Positions 57,945 to 64,000 of a stretch of DNA of 64,000 nt are shown piece after piece. Location of the stretch: positions 205,170 through 269,169 of the forward strand of contig JAKUCV010007142.1 of NCBI GenBank assembly GCA_028386065.3. The letters run 5' to 3'. Source of the DNA: Turnera subulata. Its lineage: Eukaryota; Streptophyta; Magnoliopsida; Malpighiales; Passifloraceae. The notes below the pieces were generated by a model. That model searched no databases, was not told the DNA's origin, and worked only from the letters and a program-made list of their open reading frames with translations. Within the stretch, counting starts at the first letter, position 1, and every line of letters begins with the position of its first letter. A program made the translations under genes and the position numbers.

Positions 57945-58075
57945 GAGTTTTTCCTTATCTTATTGGCTTAATACATTTTTTTGCTCCTTAATTTGGCAAC
58001 CACTTTGATTTTAGCCACCTAGCTTTTAATTTTTTTATTTTGCACCTTAGTTTGGCAATGATTAGGTATTTTCAC

Positions 58076-58637
58076 TAGACCTAGCAATTCGTGTTGTCGT
58101 GTCGGGTTCGTGTCGGGTTGAACAGGTAAACGGGTTCCAAATCTTCAACCCGACCCGACCTATTTAATAATCTTGTCGTGTCGTGTCCAACCCGTTTATT
58201 TTCGTGTCGGGTTCGGGTTGACCCACGGGTTACCTGTTAAGTCTAACAAACCCAAAAATCAGTTTGAATTTTTCTATTTTGCACAAGTGGTTGTATTTTT
58301 GAAGCAAATAGGCATACAATTAGATATTCTCATATATTAAATAAAATTATAAATTTGTTGAATCATAATATAATAATGTTTTAAAGCATTTATAGAAATA
58401 TTTTAGGATAATTTTAGTAACTTTGGCCTTAAATATTAAACAATTCTTATATTAAATTAGTAAAATATCTATACCCTAAATATAATCGGGTTATAAGCAG
58501 GTACCCATCGGGTTGGCCCGGCTAATTTTCGTGTCGTGTTGGGTCAACCCATTTAACTGAACGGGTTGAAAATTCCTGATCTATACCTGTTAATTTCGTG
58601 TCGGGTTGTCGTGTCAATACCTGTTTTGCCAGGTCTA
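58076..58637 (-). mobile_element. hAT-type MITE, copy 2 (562 bp), inverted relative to copy 1
   Basis: TAGACCTAGCAA and TTGCCAGGTCTA form the ends, flanked by the perfect 8-bp duplication ATTTTCAC (58068-58075 and 58638-58645). The left end corresponds to the right end of the copy at 11123. It sits in the left arm of the fold-back element; the intact right arm shows the empty site. Confidence 0.93.
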
Positions 58638-58950
58638 ATTTTCACCCTCTAACCCATTCCAATAGGTAAAATTACTAACATGTAGGTTGCCTAACACATA
58701 TTAACTCCTCATTTAATAATTTTCTTTCCTACGAAATCATCCCAAGCCAAATTGCCCGAACAAAAAAAAACGATTTATGACCCGATATAGAACTCGAAAA
58801 CAAATACAAGAAGGAAACAAAATCGGTTTATATCGGATCATAAATCAGTTTTTGTTCTGGCGATTCGGTTTGGGGTGACTTTGTAGGAAAGAAAATTATC
58901 AAAAGAGGAGTTACATGTGTTAGGCAACCTATAAGTCATCAATTTTACCT

Positions 58951-60372
58951 GGCTTCATACGTTTTACCTCCTGAACTTTGGTTGAAAAATGGATCACCCC
59001 CTGTACTAAAAAAGCTGGTATTTAACCCCCTAAACTTTCTATTTCCGCATTTTACCTCATTCCGTTAGGGTTTTTAGATTTGTGTTAGTTGACTTAACGG
59101 AATGCACGGATGTACGACACGTGGCATGATCATTACCGTTAATTTTTTTATTTTAATTATTAGAAAAAAATTATAAAAGTAGAAAAAAGACAGACCATCT
59201 AATAATTATTACTTTTTAAAGAAAAAAGAATAAAATATTTATATCATAAGAAAAGAAAAAATAAAGAAGGAAAAATTGGAGGAAAACTTTAGCTAAACAA
59301 CAACAACCCCCACTGCAACAACAAAAACTTCTCCTTCGACCACTCTTCTCCTTCCCCTCCTTTCCTCCGATTCCACCGACACTTCCTCCTCCTCGCTGCC
59401 ACCGCGTGTTTTATCCCCGTCACTGTCTATGGGGTAACTTGCCCTGCTTGTGTTTATCTTCCCCTTCGGTTTTCCTCTTCCCTTCTTCCTCCTTTCGATT
59501 CTGGTATTTGAAATGAATCTCGATTGATGGGTGGCCTTGCGTTGATAGCGGCGGTCGGAGTCCGGTGTTGACCCTCCCCGGCGAGGGTAAGAATCCTAAG
59601 CACAAATTCATCCTCTTCTCCCTCCATCCCTCACAAAGGCAGCCGTCTCTGCTGCAATAACCCACTCCTCCAAAATCGGATGAGAACTACCCAACCTCCC
59701 CCCTCTTCCTCCTCCTCCACTGTAATCGCAACCACCCTCCTCCCCTATAATCACAACCACCCTCCTCCCCTATATTCGCAACCACCCTTCTCCCCTATAG
59801 TCGCAACCACTGGAAAAATCTCAAACCCAAAATCTAAATCCAAATTCAAACCCAAAATCCTAATCGTAAATTCAAAATTCAAAAATTAAAACTGAAACCT
59901 AAACCAAAAAAGGAAGAAAGAAAGAAAAAGGGTGAAGAAGAAGAATAGTAGAAAACGGGTGAAGAGGAAGAGAAAAAAAAAAAGAAAGAGGAGGAAGAAG
60001 AAAAGAAGAAGAAGAAAAGAAAAAAGATTTTAAAAAAAAAAGAGAAAGAAAAAAAAAGAAAAAGCGGTGAATAAGGAGGAAGAAGAACAAGAAGAATAAA
60101 AAAAATAAAAGAGGAAGGAAAAGAGAGAGAGAGAGAGGAGAACAGGAGGGAAGGAGGAAAAAATAAAAAGAAAACGAATCAACGGTGTGGATCAATCCAC
60201 GTGTCGACCATCCGCAGATTCCGTTAACCATCTTGTCGAAAACGGAATCGGGTCAACCACAGGGGGTGAACCGTGGAAATAGAAAGTTTAGGGGGTTAAA
60301 TACCGGTTTTTTTAGTACAGGGGGTGATCCATTTTTCAACGAAAGTTCAGGGGGGTAAAACGTAATGAAGCC
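58951..60372 (+). mobile_element. MULE with ~190-bp terminal inverted repeats, possible Pack-MULE (1422 bp)
   Basis: The ends are GGCTTCATACG and CGTAATGAAGCC, flanked by a perfect 10-bp duplication AATTTTACCT (58941-58950 and 60373-60382). The inverted repeats extend about 190 bp each (to about 59145 and from about 60180), closest in the outer ~95 bp. No transposase. The interior has a C/T-rich gene-like stretch with GAG/GTAAGA near 59585, a ~26-bp minisatellite and a ~280-bp purine tract. Confidence 0.92.
59723..59812 (+). repeat. Minisatellite, ~26-bp unit, about 3.5 copies, inside the MULE
   Basis: The unit ATCGCAACCACCCTCCTCCC plus CTATA is repeated with few changes. It is followed by an almost pure purine tract at about 59900-60175. 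Confidence 0.8.
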
Positions 60373-60658
60373 AATTTTACCTATTGGGATGGGCTAGTGG
60401 GTGAAAATACCTAATCATTGTCAAACTAAGGTGCAAAATCAAAAAATTAAAAACTAAATGACTAAAATCAAAGTGGTTGTCAAACTAAGGGGCCAAAAGA
60501 GATATTAAGCCTATCTTATTTGATCAGGTTGAGGTCAATTTTGATAACTACATGACAATGTCTCATAAATATATAACTGTAGGCAATTGCATTCATCTAA
60601 TTTTTTTCAGACCTCAATATAATCTTGTAGTTTCCATTTTTAATAATATTTTTTCTTT

Positions 60659-60833
60659 TTTTGGTTGCCCTACCGGTTCGACTTACGCGTAATCCGGTTC
60701 GATTCGGGTAGTACACCTGGGGTGGTGGGTGAATCTCCTAGCAGGGGTGGCTGCGTACGTGAGGGATCGAACCTGTGTGCCCTCACTTAAGCGGAATGAG
60801 CCTGCTTACCAACTCATCCAACCCCATGTTGGT
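60659..60833 (-). mobile_element. tRNA-derived SINE (about 175 bp)
   Basis: On the minus strand the head carries an A-box-like TGGATGAGTTGG and a clear B box GGTTCGATCCC, the internal Pol III promoter of tRNA-derived SINEs. It ends in an A-rich tail. An approximately 16-bp AT-rich duplication (ATAATATTTTTTCTTT type, 60643-60658 and 60834-60850) flanks it. Confidence 0.85.
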
Positions 60834-60850
60834 ATAATATTTTTTTCTTT

Positions 60851-63594
60851 GACTTAACATGAGACATACTAAAGCATGAAAAGGACCTAATATTTAAGTT
60901 GTTAGTACCTATCTATATATGAACTGAATCAGAATGTGAAAGCAGCAAAATTGTGGAAAATTGAGTGGAAGCATGAAGATATATCAGGGAAGGTTAGAGT
61001 TTGGGGAACTGACACTGTAGAAATGGAAATGACGATAAAATCACACAAGAAATTATGAAAATGTGTAGAGATAAATCTATTAGCTTTGGTTTTGATTTTG
61101 TGCTAAAACCTTCTCTGTATATCTTAGAATGTTTAACAAAATATCTTACATATTACCGTGAAAAATTGAATCTTTTATTTCAATCGTTATGATGAGAGAT
61201 TCATTCACTGATCAACCAGAAAGAGATATGATAGGTTGTTGAATTAATGATAAAAATCTGATCTTTTATTAGAAAATAAGGATTCTTACTTCAATTCTCC
61301 ACCTTAACTAAATAAAAGATTTCTTTTCCAAACTCTATTGTAATATATAATTTAACCAATTGTAAATATTCAAAAAATATTAAATGTATGTTTATTAGAG
61401 AACTCAAAATGTTAGGTAGCCAAAGGATATAGGATGGAAAGTACTAATCGTTGGGTTAGGGTACACAAAGATTTCCGCGTGTGGCGCACTGAGCCATGGA
61501 CATTAATTTCTTAGGTAAAGTAATCTTACCGACATTTAGTATATGAAATACTAGTATATAGTTTCTTTGGGTTATAATTAAGCAAGTAATTGTCACTGAT
61601 AAAAAGGATAAGGTGATGACTTCTTGTTAATTTGTAAACAAAAAACAAGTAAGGTTCTCTTCTTTAGGTCTTGACCTTTTTTGACCCGTAATAAAGTTAT
61701 TTGCTAGTCTAACTTCTACGTACCACACAAGAAGTTCATTCAGGGTTGATATGCCTTCTAGTTAAAAAAAAACAATGAACATTATGATTACCAAAAGGAC
61801 GCTGAGTGCCTGAGTCGCCAATTAATTCTTTGTTCAATTTAAATAGATAAACACCACAAAGGAGGCATAGAGTCAAATCTATTAATTAGTCTAAATTTCT
61901 GTTGTATATCTTGAATTTTCCCTTATTGTGTAATGTGGTTTCCTTCATGCATACCACTTCTCTGTCTCTTTTTAAGGTTTAGAGTATGTACTAGAATCCA
62001 CTTAACTGGAAATATGTGTTTGAGAGAGTTACGTACGCTTTCTAATCAAAGAGTTTTGCACGCTAGTACTTAACCAAGATGACTTTTCTCTAGACCGTAT
62101 TCGATTACATCTATCTGTTACTCCATGCATTATCAAAGTTGTGCTTTTCCCCACTTTTTCCTGTTATTAACTATCAATTATCAGGACAAAATTCTTGATT
62201 AATGTATTATCAATAAAAATATATATATATATTCTTAAATATTAATTAATTTTTTGGTTACAAATTTATTTTAGAGAATAATTATGTTATAGGCTTCCCA
62301 TTTCTTAAATCTTAGTTAATGGTTAACAATGCAAGAAATTTAGTGGTTTTTTAAGCATGCAATTTTTTCTTTGGACTTGATCGAGTTTAAGTTATGTGTT
62401 ATCCATTTATAAAACTCGAATTTTCCTTAAGTAAGTGAGAAACCATGTCAACCATCATCCTTTCTCAGTATCCCGTGAGATTCCCTTATAATCTCTCTTT
62501 ATTATTTTTTTTTTAGGTACATCTCACGATTGCGTTTAGATTCAATACATTTCAACTCTTTTTTTTTTGTCCAAATAAATAAATTCTTGTCTCGTGATTC
62601 ATGAACCAGGCCATTGAATCAGTACATTTGAGGTAGGTCACTTCAAAATGCATGTAACAAGGTCAAGGTTGGTCCTACGCATCTAGCTTTTTCAGATTTC
62701 CTTAAGCATGTTTTCTCCCAAGCACATGATGACCCTTTTTGTTTTGACAATAAGACGTGTTATGGAAAGATGGTGAGGATAGCTTTAACGATCAACGAAT
62801 CTATTTTTGTTTGCGCATATGACATATCTCAAAACTATATTGGAACTGAATTTTTATCTTTTGTTCCACAATATTTATTGTATGTCTATGCGATCGAATT
62901 ACAAGTAACTTATGGAAAATGCGTAAATTGGAAGCCCAACAATTTTGTCCATAAACCCTGTCGTACTCTAGAAAAAATAATCTTAAATATCCAAAAATTT
63001 AGGCTACAAATAGGACAAGGTGCTTACATTTATTAATGCTCCATTAAGTTTGTCTAAAAAAGTAAGTATTGTTATGTCAACAAATGAACTCCTTGATTAA
63101 AGCTTGAATTATTACAATGAGGGAGGCCTCAAGATAGTTTTTATTCTCAAATAATTTCCCACCCTTTTCAAAACGCTTATAAAAAATAAGCAGATTGCAA
63201 ATTTTTGCAGGAAAATCAACATATTTTACAAAAAAAAAAAGATTTGCTCATATAATTGGATGTAATCAGTTTTTTTTTTTTTTATGGGAGGATGTAAACA
63301 TTATATTGCATGTTACACTGGCATGGATGTTCCACTAGATTTATACAGTCCAAACTTTATATTAATTATAGCCTTAATTTCCCCTAGTAATATATAAACC
63401 CATCTATTTTATATTATATTGTATATATATATATATATATATGTATATGTAAACCCATCATAATAAACCAGAGCAGGATTAGAATTTGTGCGTACAGAAT
63501 TGGATTGTGCATGGCCCTAATTGCCCCGCGTGACCCATGTGTCTTTTCAAATTTTCTCAGAGGATTTTTATAATATAAAGAGGAATTATATTTG
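60851..63594. other. AT-rich spacer, no gene recognised
   Basis: No domain, element end or RNA gene seen. A (TA)n microsatellite occupies about 63422-63442. A short open frame at 62770-63036 has no recognised family. Confidence 0.5.
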
Positions 63595-63762
63595 TACCTT
63601 TTGGTGTAAAAGGTATCTACTGGAAATGAGTTTAAAAATGAAAAGTTACATCCTTTTGTATTGTATCTTTTGGAAAAGATACAAATTTAAGTTTGAATTT
63701 AATGGCTGTAACTTTTGGATTAAATGTGTCTTTTGGAAAAGATACATGAAGGCTTATAAATA
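63595..63762 (+). promoter_or_regulatory. Promoter-like block: three TTTTGG dyads and a TATA box
   Basis: Three inverted repeats share a TTTTGG...AAAA core. The first is TACCTTTT / AAAAGGTA (63595-63615). The second is TTGTATCTTTT / AAAAGATACAA around GG (63661-63684). The third is GTGTCTTTTGGAAAAGATAC (63726-63745), with one mismatch. TATAAATA follows at 63755-63762. This may be an LTR U3 region or a host promoter; the transcript would run past the window end, so I cannot say which. Confidence 0.5.
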
Positions 63763-64000
63763 GGCCACTCATTCTCATTTCCAGACATCAGAAAGTATCC
63801 AAACGTACAAAACAAATTGTGTTTTAATTTCCCTCTTTTCTCTCCAACTGGTTCACTTACTTTTCCTACTTACCAAAAGTAAAACAAAATTGTGTTTTAC
63901 TTTTTCACTCACCAAATAAAATACTTTGCCTTTTATATGGTATACCACTGCAGGGTTATCATATAAAATAGATATTCTGCCTATATTCGGGAAGTGATCA

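Larger units (their letters stand above)
57965..60511 (+). mobile_element. Fold-back MULE-type element, carrying two later insertions
   Basis: The ends GGCTTAATA and TATTAAGCC are inverted and flanked by a perfect 9-bp duplication TATCTTATT (57956-57964 and 60512-60520), the Mutator signature. After removing the hAT MITE and the inner MULE with their TSDs, about 545 bp remain, almost all one long inverted repeat with its loop near 58790. No coding potential. Confidence 0.88.

Noticed and set aside
1..64000. Stand-alone tRNA or rRNA genes
   Set aside because: Only the tRNA-derived SINE head at 60659-60833 showed Pol III boxes. No cloverleaf-forming gene or ribosomal sequence was recognised.

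Overview
This is a transposon-dense plant nuclear window. One complete host gene is clear: an intronless 9-cis-epoxycarotenoid dioxygenase (NCED, abscisic acid synthesis) on the minus strand at 12884-14698. Almost everything else that can be identified is a transposable element. NCED, Athila, chromovirus, SIRE-like copia, CACTA, MULE and hAT elements together point to an angiosperm, most likely a eudicot. I cannot name the species from sequence alone.

Layout. 1-9493: a Ty3/Gypsy chromovirus with chromodomain, cut by the window edge, pol full of TAG stops. 9494-11122: spacer with tandem repeats. 11123-11717: hAT-type MITE. 12884-15620: NCED and its promoter. 15620-21354: low-information spacer. 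21363-23805: hAT MITE split by a solo LTR (21843-23682). 23881-31443: minus-strand L1-type LINE, split by a gag-only copia element (25415-30442). 31444-32296: probable LTR fragment. 32302-33800: second solo LTR of the same family. 33806-47545: copia pol remnant split by an 11.9 kb Athila element (34184-46121). 47546-51573: copia 3' LTR split by a CACTA element (48163-51067). 51574-57764: spacer, MITEs and a tandem array. 57965-60511: fold-back MULE-type element carrying a hAT MITE in one arm and a second MULE in the other. 60659-60833: tRNA-derived SINE. 60851-64000: AT-rich spacer ending in a promoter-like block. Most insertion boundaries are fixed by exact target-site duplications (TSDs), and two also by reading-frame continuity of the interrupted host element.

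The most unusual signal is in the gag-only copia LTRs. The 12-bp palindrome AACATCGATGTT occurs 17 times in the 5' LTR and 16 times in the 3' LTR, without one substitution, in unlike spacer sequence. Spacings fall almost only at 20-21, 30 and 51-55 bp, close to 2, 3 and 5 helical turns, and the array lies just upstream of the LTR TATA box. Three other units show related layouts: the two solo LTRs (GC-rich dyads upstream of TATA), the Athila element (twelve sites fitting CAGYRYNYRCTG), and a promoter-like block at 63.6 kb (TTTTGGAAAA dyads). I propose, as inference, that unrelated retroelement promoters here each carry a family-specific dyad array for a dimeric DNA-binding protein.
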